From a virus: a stretch of DNA of 40,707 bases. Where the stretch lies: positions 1 through 40,707 of IMG/VR virus record IMGVR_UViG_3300020410_000023; one strand, given 5' to 3'. Positions 24,408-31,103 of the stretch are shown piece after piece. Position 1 is the first letter of the stretch; the number at the start of each line of letters is the position of its first letter. The notes beneath the pieces were generated by a model. That model was not told the origin of the DNA, did not search any database, and saw nothing but the letters and a program-made list of their open reading frames with translations. A program made the position numbers and the translations under genes.

Positions 24408-24642
24408 AGTTTGGAAAATATGGAAGTACTCATTAGGATCTTTTAATGATGAAACAACGAAGGAATATGATAATGCTGTGGTCGTTGTTCGATCTGTTAT
24501 CTGTGCTTGTTATCTCATTACTAATTGTTTTATTGTATCAGGGGTGATACGACATTGGAATGCCAATCAGAAAAGTGGCACACAAGTGGTCGCACCTGTT
24601 GACAGTTCCGCTATAATAAAGACATCTAAGGAACAGCAATGA
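24400..24642 (+). CDS. Small membrane protein downstream of gene 46
   Basis: This 80-residue protein starts MLKVWKIWKYSLGSFNDETT and has one hydrophobic helix at residues about 25-47 (VVRSVICACYLITNCFIVSG). A polar tail follows. Adjacent ATGs at 24397 and 24400 are both usable; the frame is also open to 24376. A small protein of this type recurs near gene 46 in cyanophages as I recall; the function is unknown. Its 3' end contains a TATAATAAA element, and it overlaps the cobT-like start as ATGA. Confidence 0.7.
   Translation: MLKVWKIWKYSLGSFNDETTKEYDNAVVVVRSVICACYLITNCFIVSGVIRHWNANQKSGTQVVAPVDSSAIIKTSKEQQ
24612..24617 (+). promoter_or_regulatory. Possible -10 element (TATAATAAA) before the cobT-like gene
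   Basis: The string GCTATAATAAA is shared with the gene 55 promoter. A TTGACA is present at 24599-24604 but only seven bases upstream, too close to be a normal -35, and no good hexamer lies at 17 bases. It could be an extended -10 promoter or one using an activator. It lies 22 bases before the ATG. Confidence 0.4.
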
Positions 24643-26801
24643 ACATCAATCAAGAAGTCAAAGGAACACTCGCTAGACTACTAGCAACAGAAAACCTTAC
24701 AGTAGAGCATCGTAAGGTAAGCACAGCATACTTCGATACAGAGAAGCGTCTACTATGTCTTCCTATCTGGAAGAATGCTTCTAACACAGTATACGATCTT
24801 CTAGTAGGTCATGAGGTAGGACATGCATTATACACACCTAACGAAAGACCAGAGAATGTTAACAAGTCATTCCTTAATGTTCTAGAGGATGTAAGAATCG
24901 AGAAGTTGATGAGAGCAGCATATCCAGGTCTTAAGAAAACTTTCTTCAATGGATATGCAGAGTTATGGAAGGATGACTTCTTTGGTGTTGCTAACGAAGA
25001 TGTAAATGAGATTGCTTTTATTGATCGTATCAATCTATTCTACAAAGGTTGCTATGACATGGAGTTCACTGATGAAGAGAGAGTATATGTAGAACGTGCA
25101 GGTGCAACAAAAACTTTTGATGAAGTTGTAGAACTAGCAATCGAACTATATGGTTTGATGGAAGAGAAAGATCTAGAGAAACTTGCATCATTACCTAACG
25201 AAGGAAATGACATGGACTTTGATCTAGATGACTTTGAATTGACTCCATCTCAATCAGACAATCAAGGTGAAGAGCAGAGAATTGACTCTAAGAAACCTGC
25301 TCAGTCAGACTCTAATCCAGAAGATGAGGGAGATGAAGATGAGCAAGATGCACCACTACCTTCTACTATGGGTGGAGATACAGGTACTGTTGAGACAGAA
25401 GCAAAAACAGATGCAGCATTTATAGAAGCATTAGATTCATTAATTGATGAGGATGCTAAAGAGTGGGTTTACTTAGACTTACCAAAGATCGACTTAGACA
25501 AATTCATCATACCTTCTAAGCAAATTACAGAGACACTATACTATCACTTCAACGGTAGAGCAATGTCTTCAAGCGACGAATATAACTGGTATATGGAGCA
25601 ACTTAACTATGGAATCAAAAAGTATCTTGATTTCAAAAAGTCAGCATCTAAAACTGTAAACTATCTTGTAAAACAGTTTGAAATGAAGAAGTCTGCAGAG
25701 AACTACAAGAGACAGGCAACTTCTAAGACAGGTGTTATCAATACAAATGCACTTCACAAGTACAAGTTAACAGATGATATCTTTAAGAAAATCACTGTTG
25801 TTCCAGATGGTAAGAATCATGGTCTTGTAATGTATCTTGACTGGTCTGGTTCTATGTCTTGGACTATCCTTGATACACTTAAGCAAGTATACAATCTAGT
25901 TTGGTTCTGCAAAAAAGTAAACATTCCATTCAGAGTATACGGATTTGCTAGTGGTTTCAAAGGTGGTAGAGGTTACTACTATCATGGTAATGATCATACT
26001 CATCCATGCATGACACCAAAAGAAAATCAGTTAGCGATTGGTGATGATGTAGATTTACTAGAGTTCTTATCTTCTAGACAACGCACTAGAGATCTTGAAG
26101 AGTCAATGAAGTATCTCTTCCTACAGTGCCAAAGTTTCCATAACTCACAGTTAGGATATTGTCATGAGTATAGTTTAGGTGGAACTCCATTAGCAGAAGC
26201 ACTATATGCTTCACGTCAAATTGTTGACAGACTAAAGAGAGAAGAGAAAGTATCTAAAGTAAATGTTATCTGTCTAACTGATGGCGAAGCACAACCAATG
26301 AACTTCACTGCTAAGTCAACTTATGAGCACAACGAAGGTCAGTGGTATGCAAAGAGTCTAGCAACTACTTATGGTAAAGTTTACTTCTTACGTGATAGAA
26401 CAACTGGTTACACTAAGAAAATAGATACTTGCTCAAGTGCTACTACATCAGGTATCGTAGGTTTCCTTAGAGAAATTACTGATTACAACTGGGTAGGTAT
26501 TCGTCTATGCAACAAAGGTGATGCAAATCGTATGTTCAGACAGTACGCTATGGCAGACTATGAGAAACTAGATAAGCAATGGAGAAAAGAAAGATGGGCA
26601 TCTATCAAGAATGACTGTGGATTTACTGAAGCATTCTTTATGCCTGACAGAGGTAACGGAGAAGGAACTCAGGATATCGAAGTCAAGCAAAAGAGTGAGG
26701 TTGCTACTAAGGCAGAACTACAACGTGCATTCAAAAAGCACATGGGTTCTAAGATGACTAACAAGACAATCCTCAACGCATTCATCAATCAAATAGCATG
26801 A
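24639..26801 (+). CDS. cobT: CobT-like metallopeptidase/VWA-domain protein
   Basis: This 720-residue protein has an N-terminal zinc-peptidase-like motif HEVGH (58-62) followed by LEDVRIE (82-88, likely third ligand). Then comes an acidic low-complexity linker (about 190-260), and a C-terminal von Willebrand A domain with a complete MIDAS (DWSGS at 401-405, GGTPLAEAL and LTDGEA later). Cyanophage homologues are often labelled CobT for resemblance to the cobaltochelatase VWA subunit. The HExxH part instead resembles the metallopeptidase/VWA proteins paired with MoxR ATPases. The AAA+ partner is encoded at 28556. It begins an ATGA-coupled set with pebS and pcyA. Confidence 0.85.
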   Translation: MNINQEVKGTLARLLATENLTVEHRKVSTAYFDTEKRLLCLPIWKNASNTVYDLLVGHEVGHALYTPNERPENVNKSFLNVLEDVRIEKLMRAAYPGLKKTFFNGYAELWKDDFFGVANEDVNEIAFIDRINLFYKGCYDMEFTDEERVYVERAGATKTFDEVVELAIELYGLMEEKDLEKLASLPNEGNDMDFDLDDFELTPSQSDNQGEEQRIDSKKPAQSDSNPEDEGDEDEQDAPLPSTMGGDTGTVETEAKTDAAFIEALDSLIDEDAKEWVYLDLPKIDLDKFIIPSKQITETLYYHFNGRAMSSSDEYNWYMEQLNYGIKKYLDFKKSASKTVNYLVKQFEMKKSAENYKRQATSKTGVINTNALHKYKLTDDIFKKITVVPDGKNHGLVMYLDWSGSMSWTILDTLKQVYNLVWFCKKVNIPFRVYGFASGFKGGRGYYYHGNDHTHPCMTPKENQLAIGDDVDLLEFLSSRQRTRDLEESMKYLFLQCQSFHNSQLGYCHEYSLGGTPLAEALYASRQIVDRLKREEKVSKVNVICLTDGEAQPMNFTAKSTYEHNEGQWYAKSLATTYGKVYFLRDRTTGYTKKIDTCSSATTSGIVGFLREITDYNWVGIRLCNKGDANRMFRQYAMADYEKLDKQWRKERWASIKNDCGFTEAFFMPDRGNGEGTQDIEVKQKSEVATKAELQRAFKKHMGSKMTNKTILNAFINQIA

Positions 26802-27421
26802 GTCTCTGGAAAAATTATCAGGAAGCGGTTTTTGAAACGTTTCCTGATTTGACATTTGAAAAACAACATGTTCACTGGATCAATGACAGGGGAGTAAACC
26901 TCACTGCTGACTTGTATTCTGGTAAACATTTTATTAAGTCTAGGCATGTTGATATATGGGATGACAAACTAAACATTCATAACAATGTAATCTATCCTAA
27001 GACAGGACATAACCTTCCCTGTTTTGGTATGGATCTCATGGGGTTCTTTGAAAAGAAAGTCATCATAGTATTTGACTTCCAACATCCTGTAGAAAAATAT
27101 CTAATGTCTGTACCTGAGTTACCAAAAGCAGAAGGAACATATAGATTCTTTGAACCTGGTAATCATTTCTCTGAAAATATATTTGTTAGGTATTGCACTA
27201 TGTCTGAGGTAGATGATTATCTTCCTGACTTTAAAAAATATCTATCGGTATATAAAAGTATGTTAGATGAAGCACAACCCACAGGAGAGGATACTAGTTG
27301 CTATAATGATTTTGATAAGTATATGATAAGACTTGACCCTATCTCAGGATATCTAGGTAGTGCCTTTGGTAAAGAAGAATCAGATAAACTAATCAAGGAG
27401 TTCTTTTTCAGTTATGCATAA
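26798..27421 (+). CDS. pebS: Phycoerythrobilin synthase PebS (bilin reductase)
   Basis: This 207-residue ferredoxin-dependent bilin reductase closely follows the phage PebS pattern: YPKTGHNLPCFGMDLMGF, VIIVFDFQHPVEKYL, FFEPGNHFSENIFVRYC, and LDPISGY. PebS reduces biliverdin to phycoerythrobilin in two steps. The two catalytic Asp residues of the family are D79 (FGMDL) and D180 (RLDPISGY). It lacks about 25 residues of N-terminal extension found in the well-studied phage enzyme. PebA is an alternative, because both share these residues. ATGA overlap with the cobT-like gene and an eight-base overlap with pcyA show an operon. Confidence 0.9.
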   Translation: MSLWKNYQEAVFETFPDLTFEKQHVHWINDRGVNLTADLYSGKHFIKSRHVDIWDDKLNIHNNVIYPKTGHNLPCFGMDLMGFFEKKVIIVFDFQHPVEKYLMSVPELPKAEGTYRFFEPGNHFSENIFVRYCTMSEVDDYLPDFKKYLSVYKSMLDEAQPTGEDTSCYNDFDKYMIRLDPISGYLGSAFGKEESDKLIKEFFFSYA

Positions 27422-28094
27422 TATTAATCAGGACATAGCAGTTCTATTAGCATACTGTATGCAGGACTTTGAGGGTGTAGAACCATTAGAGTGTCCTATG
27501 CCAGAAGTTAAAAGGGAAGATCTTGTCATTAGAAATACAATGTACAAGACACCTAAACTTAGGAAGATACATTTAGAACTAGCAGAACTAAAAGGATTAA
27601 AGATATTACACTGTGTATTTTTTCCAGACCCTAATTATAATTTACCTATCTTTGGATGTGATATAGTTGCTAACGATAAGATTGTTAGTGCTGCTATTGT
27701 TGACGTATCACCAGTAAAAGGATTTGAAGAGTGGGATAAGATTAGAGATATTAGTAATGCTTTTGACTTTAGTGAGAAGAGACATATACCTGCATGGGGT
27801 GATGATGTATTTTCTCCTTATGCTAAGTTTATGCGTTTAAGTAATGACAAAGACATATCAAACTTCTATGTTCTTGTAGTAAACTACTTAAAAACATATT
27901 GTGATCTAGTAGATTCTGCTGAAAAGGATGACAACTGGATCATGACTATGCTAAGATATGATGACCAGATTCATTATTGTAAACAACAAAAAAAGAATGA
28001 CAAAACACGTGCCATTCTTGTAAATTTATTTGATGAAACTTGGGCAAATAATTACATAGATAATGTACTATTTGACCTTCCTAGGATTAAATAG
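27414..28094 (+). CDS. pcyA: Phycocyanobilin:ferredoxin oxidoreductase PcyA
   Basis: This 226-residue bilin reductase matches PcyA: LRKIHLELAELKGLKILHCV, NLPIFGCDIVANDKIVSAAI, IHYCKQQKKNDKTR and the ending WANNYIDNVLFDLP. PcyA reduces biliverdin to phycocyanobilin in a four-electron reaction fed by ferredoxin. The catalytic residues appear intact: H53 and H66 (matching cyanobacterial His74 and His88) and D83 (matching Asp105). It overlaps pebS by eight bases. Its last 27 bases overlap the end of a convergent minus-strand gene. Confidence 0.93.
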   Translation: MHNINQDIAVLLAYCMQDFEGVEPLECPMPEVKREDLVIRNTMYKTPKLRKIHLELAELKGLKILHCVFFPDPNYNLPIFGCDIVANDKIVSAAIVDVSPVKGFEEWDKIRDISNAFDFSEKRHIPAWGDDVFSPYAKFMRLSNDKDISNFYVLVVNYLKTYCDLVDSAEKDDNWIMTMLRYDDQIHYCKQQKKNDKTRAILVNLFDETWANNYIDNVLFDLPRIK

Positions 28095-28244
28095 ATTCCA
28101 GTTCTTATTGAAGATTACATCTATGTAAACCCATTTTGCATAGTGAACTCCACGATAACACAGCAGGGCAAAGACCTTCTCTGGATTATGAATTTCTGGA
28201 TCGTATTCTGGAACATCTGGTATCTTCCAATTAATTTGTAACAT
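28068..28244 (-). CDS. 58-aa minus-strand protein convergent with pcyA
   Basis: Reading the minus strand, ATG at 28244 is preceded by a perfect AGGAGG (28254-28259) at nine bases. The ORF gives a 58-residue protein (MLQINWKIPDVPEYDPEIHN ... ALLCYRGVHYAKWVYIDVIF) with normal amino acid balance, ending at TAG 28068. A CTAAATAT late-type element lies further upstream at 28263-28270. The opposite strand has no competing gene here except the last 27 bases of pcyA. No family is recognised. Almost all nearby genes are on plus, so it is an isolated counter-strand gene. Confidence 0.65.
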   Translation of the reverse strand: MLQINWKIPDVPEYDPEIHNPEKVFALLCYRGVHYAKWVYIDVIFNKNWNLFNPRKVK

Positions 28245-28262
28245 TTGTCTTTACCTCCTGTA

Positions 28263-28270
28263 ATATTTAG
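28263..28270 (-). promoter_or_regulatory. Late-type element CTAAATAT on the minus strand
   Basis: The minus strand reads CTAAATAT just before the AGGAGG of the 58-aa gene, matching the variant found before genes 20 and 67/68. The spacing puts the expected start of transcription very close to the ribosome binding site, which lowers confidence. Confidence 0.4.
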
Positions 28271-28313
28271 TGTTCGGAGATCCTAACAAAAAAGTTCAAG
28301 CAAGCACATTTTT

Positions 28314-28478
28314 ATGAAAACTACCAAATGGTCTGCCTACATTCTATTACAATCTAATAGATTAACTAAAGTAGAATTTACAACCGAATCAAATTTAAGA
28401 GAAGATGCTGAACAACGTTGTAAAGCGATGTATGGAGTAAGTGATATCAGACAGCTTAAAAGAGAGTGGACAGTTTAA
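28314..28478 (+). CDS. 54-aa small basic protein
   Basis: ATG 28314 opens a 54-residue frame (MKTTKWSAYILLQSNRLTKV ... QRCKAMYGVSDIRQLKREW) ending at TAA 28478. Its composition is that of a small folded alpha/beta protein with no membrane segment. It fills most of the gap between pcyA and the cobS-like gene and is read on plus, divergently from the 58-aa minus-strand gene. No canonical ribosome binding site is obvious. It resembles other tiny cyanophage proteins of unknown function but I cannot name a family. Confidence 0.6.
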   Translation: MKTTKWSAYILLQSNRLTKVEFTTESNLREDAEQRCKAMYGVSDIRQLKREWTV

Positions 28479-28495
28479 TTAGTGTACCACGTGGC

Positions 28496-28524
28496 TTGCA
28501 AATGGTATCGTTTACTATTATAAT
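28496..28524 (+). promoter_or_regulatory. Sigma70-type promoter before the cobS-like gene
   Basis: TTGCAA (28496-28501), a 17-base spacer and TATAAT (28519-28524, extended to TATAATAAA) form a good vegetative promoter 32 bases before the cobS-like ATG. Confidence 0.75.
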
Positions 28525-28529
28525 AAATG

Positions 28530-28537
28530 TATAAATA
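28530..28537 (+). promoter_or_regulatory. T4-type late promoter TATAAATA before the cobS-like gene
   Basis: A perfect late -10 element begins six bases after the sigma70 -10 and 26 bases before the ATG at 28556, giving an early and a late promoter in tandem. Confidence 0.65.
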
Positions 28538-28555
28538 AATGATTCCGATTACATC

Positions 28556-29626
28556 ATGACTTTCCAACCAATCTTTACTAAAGACGATCTCCTTAACTTC
28601 TTTCAAGCAGGAGACATAGACACAGAACAAGTAAAAGCATTCGCTACAAAATACAATGTTCAGATTCAAAGTGTCACCAAGAGAATGAACAAACTTCCAC
28701 AGTTCCAGAAACTAGGTCGTGGTCGTTGGAATCTTACTGCACAAGAGATTCATAAGGCATTTGTTGCACCTTCTGCACAACCTGCTGTTGAGACATCTTA
28801 CATTCCTGATAAGGACAACACCTATGTTCCTTTCGGTAACTACAATAGTCTCAAGAAGATTATACAGTCTAAGATGTTCTATCCTGCGTTCATCACTGGT
28901 CTATCTGGTAACGGAAAGACTTTCTCTGTTGAGCAAGCATGTGCTGCTCTAGGACGTGAGTTGATCAGAGTCAACATTACTATCGAGACAGATGAAGATG
29001 ATCTTATCGGTGGTTTCCGTCTTAACGATGGGTCAACTGTATGGCATAACGGTCCTGTTATTGAAGCACTCGAAAGAGGTGCAGTACTTCTCCTAGACGA
29101 GATCGACCTAGCATCTAACAAGATTCTATGTTTACAATCTATCCTTGAAGGTAAGGGTGTATTCCTTAAGAAAATTGGAAGATTTGTAAAACCTGCTGCA
29201 GGTTTCACGATTATAGCCACCGCTAATACAAAAGGAAAAGGTTCTGACGATGGTAGATTCATAGGAACTAATGTTCTTAACGAAGCATTCCTTGAGAGAT
29301 TCCCTATCACTTTTGAGCAAGAGTATCCATCTGCATCTATTGAGAATAAGATTCTAGCAAATCAAGGATGTGATAAAGAGTTCGCAGACAACCTAGTCAA
29401 GTGGGCAAGTATCATCCGTAAGACATTCTTTGATGGTGGTGTTGATGAAGTGATTACAACACGTAGACTTGTTCACATTGTTCAAGCATTCAACATCTTC
29501 AACAACAGATTGACTGCTATCACTCATTGTGTTAACCGTTTCGATGATGACACTAAGCAATCATTCCTTGATCTTTATACTAAAGTTGACGCAGGGGAAG
29601 AAACAGAGTATAATGAAGGGGAATAA
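28556..29626 (+). CDS. cobS: CobS/MoxR-like AAA+ ATPase
   Basis: This 356-residue AAA+ ATPase has Walker A GLSGNGKT (115-122), Walker B LLLDEIDL (178-185) and sensor 1 IIATANTKG near residue 220. An N-terminal extension of about 85 residues contains a helix-turn-helix-like part (LPQFQKLGRGRWNLTAQEIH). It is the cyanophage protein usually labelled CobS; the likely partner is the VWA protein at 24639. No CobN-type chelatase subunit is visible, so a role as a MoxR-type remodelling ATPase is at least as likely as cobalt insertion. Two promoters precede it; another lies in its 3' end. Confidence 0.9.
   Translation: MTFQPIFTKDDLLNFFQAGDIDTEQVKAFATKYNVQIQSVTKRMNKLPQFQKLGRGRWNLTAQEIHKAFVAPSAQPAVETSYIPDKDNTYVPFGNYNSLKKIIQSKMFYPAFITGLSGNGKTFSVEQACAALGRELIRVNITIETDEDDLIGGFRLNDGSTVWHNGPVIEALERGAVLLLDEIDLASNKILCLQSILEGKGVFLKKIGRFVKPAAGFTIIATANTKGKGSDDGRFIGTNVLNEAFLERFPITFEQEYPSASIENKILANQGCDKEFADNLVKWASIIRKTFFDGGVDEVITTRRLVHIVQAFNIFNNRLTAITHCVNRFDDDTKQSFLDLYTKVDAGEETEYNEGE
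29586..29614 (+). promoter_or_regulatory. Sigma70-type promoter inside the 3' end of the cobS-like gene
   Basis: TTGACG (29586-29591), a 17-base spacer and TATAAT (29609-29614) lie in the last codons of the cobS-like gene. Transcription would start near 29621, about 18 bases before the next ATG. It would drive the DUF3310 gene and the gene 45-44-62-regA replication cluster. Confidence 0.7.
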
Positions 29627-29640
29627 TAACCCTTCATTAT
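29610..29640 (+). promoter_or_regulatory. Hairpin covering the next gene's start codon
   Basis: ATAATGAAGGG (29610-29620) and CCCTTCATTAT (29630-29640) are perfect 11-bp complements around a nine-base loop. Two stop codons (TAATAA, the end of the cobS-like gene) lie in the loop, and the first two bases of the ATG at 29639 are in the 3' arm. There is no T-run after it, so it is not a terminator. It probably controls translation initiation. Confidence 0.7.
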
Positions 29641-29953
29641 GAGGAAATACAATGAGGATGGATATCTAAAAGAGATTTCCGAATACATTGCTAATACATA
29701 CCGAGGTCATTATTCTGTAGGAAACGTACAGACTCTTGACCTCATTGACTCTGTTGGTGATGCTGAAGCATTCTGTAGAAGTAATGTTCTAAAGTATGCA
29801 TCACGTTATGATAGGAAAGGGACAGCAAGAAAGGACATTCTAAAGATTGTTCACTATGGTCTACTCCTCCTACACTTCAACGACAAACGCGAAAAAGCAA
29901 ATCAAACTAATGCAGGAACTCCTTCTGCCTTTACTGTAGATTACGACAAATGA
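29639..29953 (+). CDS. DUF3310 family protein
   Basis: This 104-residue protein carries the DUF3310 pattern found in many phages: HYSVGNVQTLDLIDSVGDAE, then FCRSNVLKYASRYDRKGTAR, then DILKIVHYGLLLLHF. Family members are often labelled nucleotide-kinase-like because of phage T7 gp1.7; the biochemical role in cyanophages is not established. Its ATG is in the arm of a strong hairpin, and no ribosome binding site is obvious at the usual distance. The stop overlaps gene 45 as ATGA. Confidence 0.75.
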   Translation: MRKYNEDGYLKEISEYIANTYRGHYSVGNVQTLDLIDSVGDAEAFCRSNVLKYASRYDRKGTARKDILKIVHYGLLLLHFNDKREKANQTNAGTPSAFTVDYDK

Positions 29954-30609
29954 TTATGATTACCAAACCCACTATTGAAATTCTAAAGAACTTTTGTTCT
30001 ATCAACAAGTCTCTTGTTATTAAACCTGGCAATAGGTTAAGTACATTAAGTATCAATAAAAATATTCTTGCCTATGCTGATGTTGAGGAACAGTTTGATT
30101 CACAGATGTCTATCTATGATCTCTCAACATTTTTAGGTGGGTTATCTTTATTTGAGAAACCATCTATTGATACATCAAAAGATAATTATGTAACTGTTAG
30201 TGATGCTGCAGGACGTTCTAAAACTAGATTCTTCTATGCCGATCCTGATATTATTACACAACCTCCAGAAAAGGAAATTACTCTTCCTAGTCAGGATGTT
30301 AGTTTCCATCTTGATGCTAATGTTCTTCAGCAACTTCAACGTGCTGCTTCAGTATATCAACTACCAGACTTATGTCTTTATGGTGACAGTGAAGTAATGA
30401 ACTTGACTGTATGTGATAAGAAGAATGATACATCAAACAGTTATTCAGTTGAAGTAGGATCTACAGATGCTGAGTTCTGCTATTGTTTTAGAGTTGAGAA
30501 TTTAAAACTATTACCTGGTGCATATGATGTGTCAATAAGTAAAACTAACGTTGCACTCTTCCAAGGTAATGGGATAAAATATTTTATAGCACTAGAACCA
30601 AACACATGA
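29950..30609 (+). CDS. gp45: Sliding clamp gp45
   Basis: This 219-residue protein matches the T4 clamp gp45 (228 aa), the trimeric ring that tethers DNA polymerase and also activates late transcription with gp55. Family features are ILKNFCSINKSLVIKPGNRL, SIYDLSTFLGGLSLF and FYADPDIITQPPEKEITLP. It starts within the DUF3310 stop (ATGA); an in-frame ATG at 29956 is also possible. Its stop overlaps the next gene by four bases. Confidence 0.95.
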   Translation: MIMITKPTIEILKNFCSINKSLVIKPGNRLSTLSINKNILAYADVEEQFDSQMSIYDLSTFLGGLSLFEKPSIDTSKDNYVTVSDAAGRSKTRFFYADPDIITQPPEKEITLPSQDVSFHLDANVLQQLQRAASVYQLPDLCLYGDSEVMNLTVCDKKNDTSNSYSVEVGSTDAEFCYCFRVENLKLLPGAYDVSISKTNVALFQGNGIKYFIALEPNT

Positions 30610-31103
30610 ACATCTTTGTGACTGACCCAGACCCCATTAAATCAGCACAAGTCTTACCAGACAAACACATAGTAAAGATGCCATTAGAGACATGTCAAAT
30701 GCTTTCTATTGTTGCATCAGAGAAATGGGGTCATGGATTCGGTGTTCTACCTAAAGTAGATGGAGCACCATACAAAACAGATAAGGGTGCATTTCGTAAT
30801 CACCCTTGTACTATCTGGGCACAGAATAACTTTCGTTGGTTGATAGAACATGGTCTTGCATTGTGTGCAGAATATACACACAGATATAACAAGACACATA
30901 GTTGTCAATACACCATAGAGTGTGCGGATATTATTTTCCCAGATTGCCCACCACCAACATCATTTGTATTTGCAGGTCCTGATCAATTCAAGTATGATAC
31001 TAGCATTGACATCTTTACTGCATACAAAAGATATGTTGCATTTAAACCTTGGGTCGCCACTAATTACTTACGTGACCCATCTCGCAAACCAAATTGGGTA
31101 TGA
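30606..31103 (+). CDS. Uncharacterised conserved phage protein in the replication cluster
   Basis: This 165-residue protein belongs to a recurrent phage family I recognise by its motifs but cannot assign a function to: an N-terminal 'DPDP ... DKHIVKMPLETCQMLSIV', then NHPCTIWAQNNFRWLIEHGL, EYTHRYNKTH and a C-terminal PWVATNYLRDPSRKPNW. Conserved His, Glu and Cys residues suggest an enzyme, perhaps acting on nucleic acid, but this is a guess. It is inserted between clamp gene 45 and clamp-loader gene 44, coupled to both by ATGA overlaps. Confidence 0.75.
   Translation: MNIFVTDPDPIKSAQVLPDKHIVKMPLETCQMLSIVASEKWGHGFGVLPKVDGAPYKTDKGAFRNHPCTIWAQNNFRWLIEHGLALCAEYTHRYNKTHSCQYTIECADIIFPDCPPPTSFVFAGPDQFKYDTSIDIFTAYKRYVAFKPWVATNYLRDPSRKPNWV

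Noticed and set aside
24599-24617. TTGACA...TATAAT before the cobT-like gene as a standard sigma70 promoter
   Set aside because: The spacer is only seven bases; a normal promoter needs about 17. Only the -10 element is kept, at low confidence.
28095-28555. tRNA or other structured RNA in the largest plus-strand gap
   Set aside because: No cloverleaf or T-loop (GTTCRA) was seen; the gap is explained by a minus-strand ORF, a 54-aa plus-strand ORF and tandem promoters.
29610-29640. Hairpin as a transcription terminator after the cobS-like gene
   Set aside because: No T-tract follows; the sequence runs directly into the next coding region.
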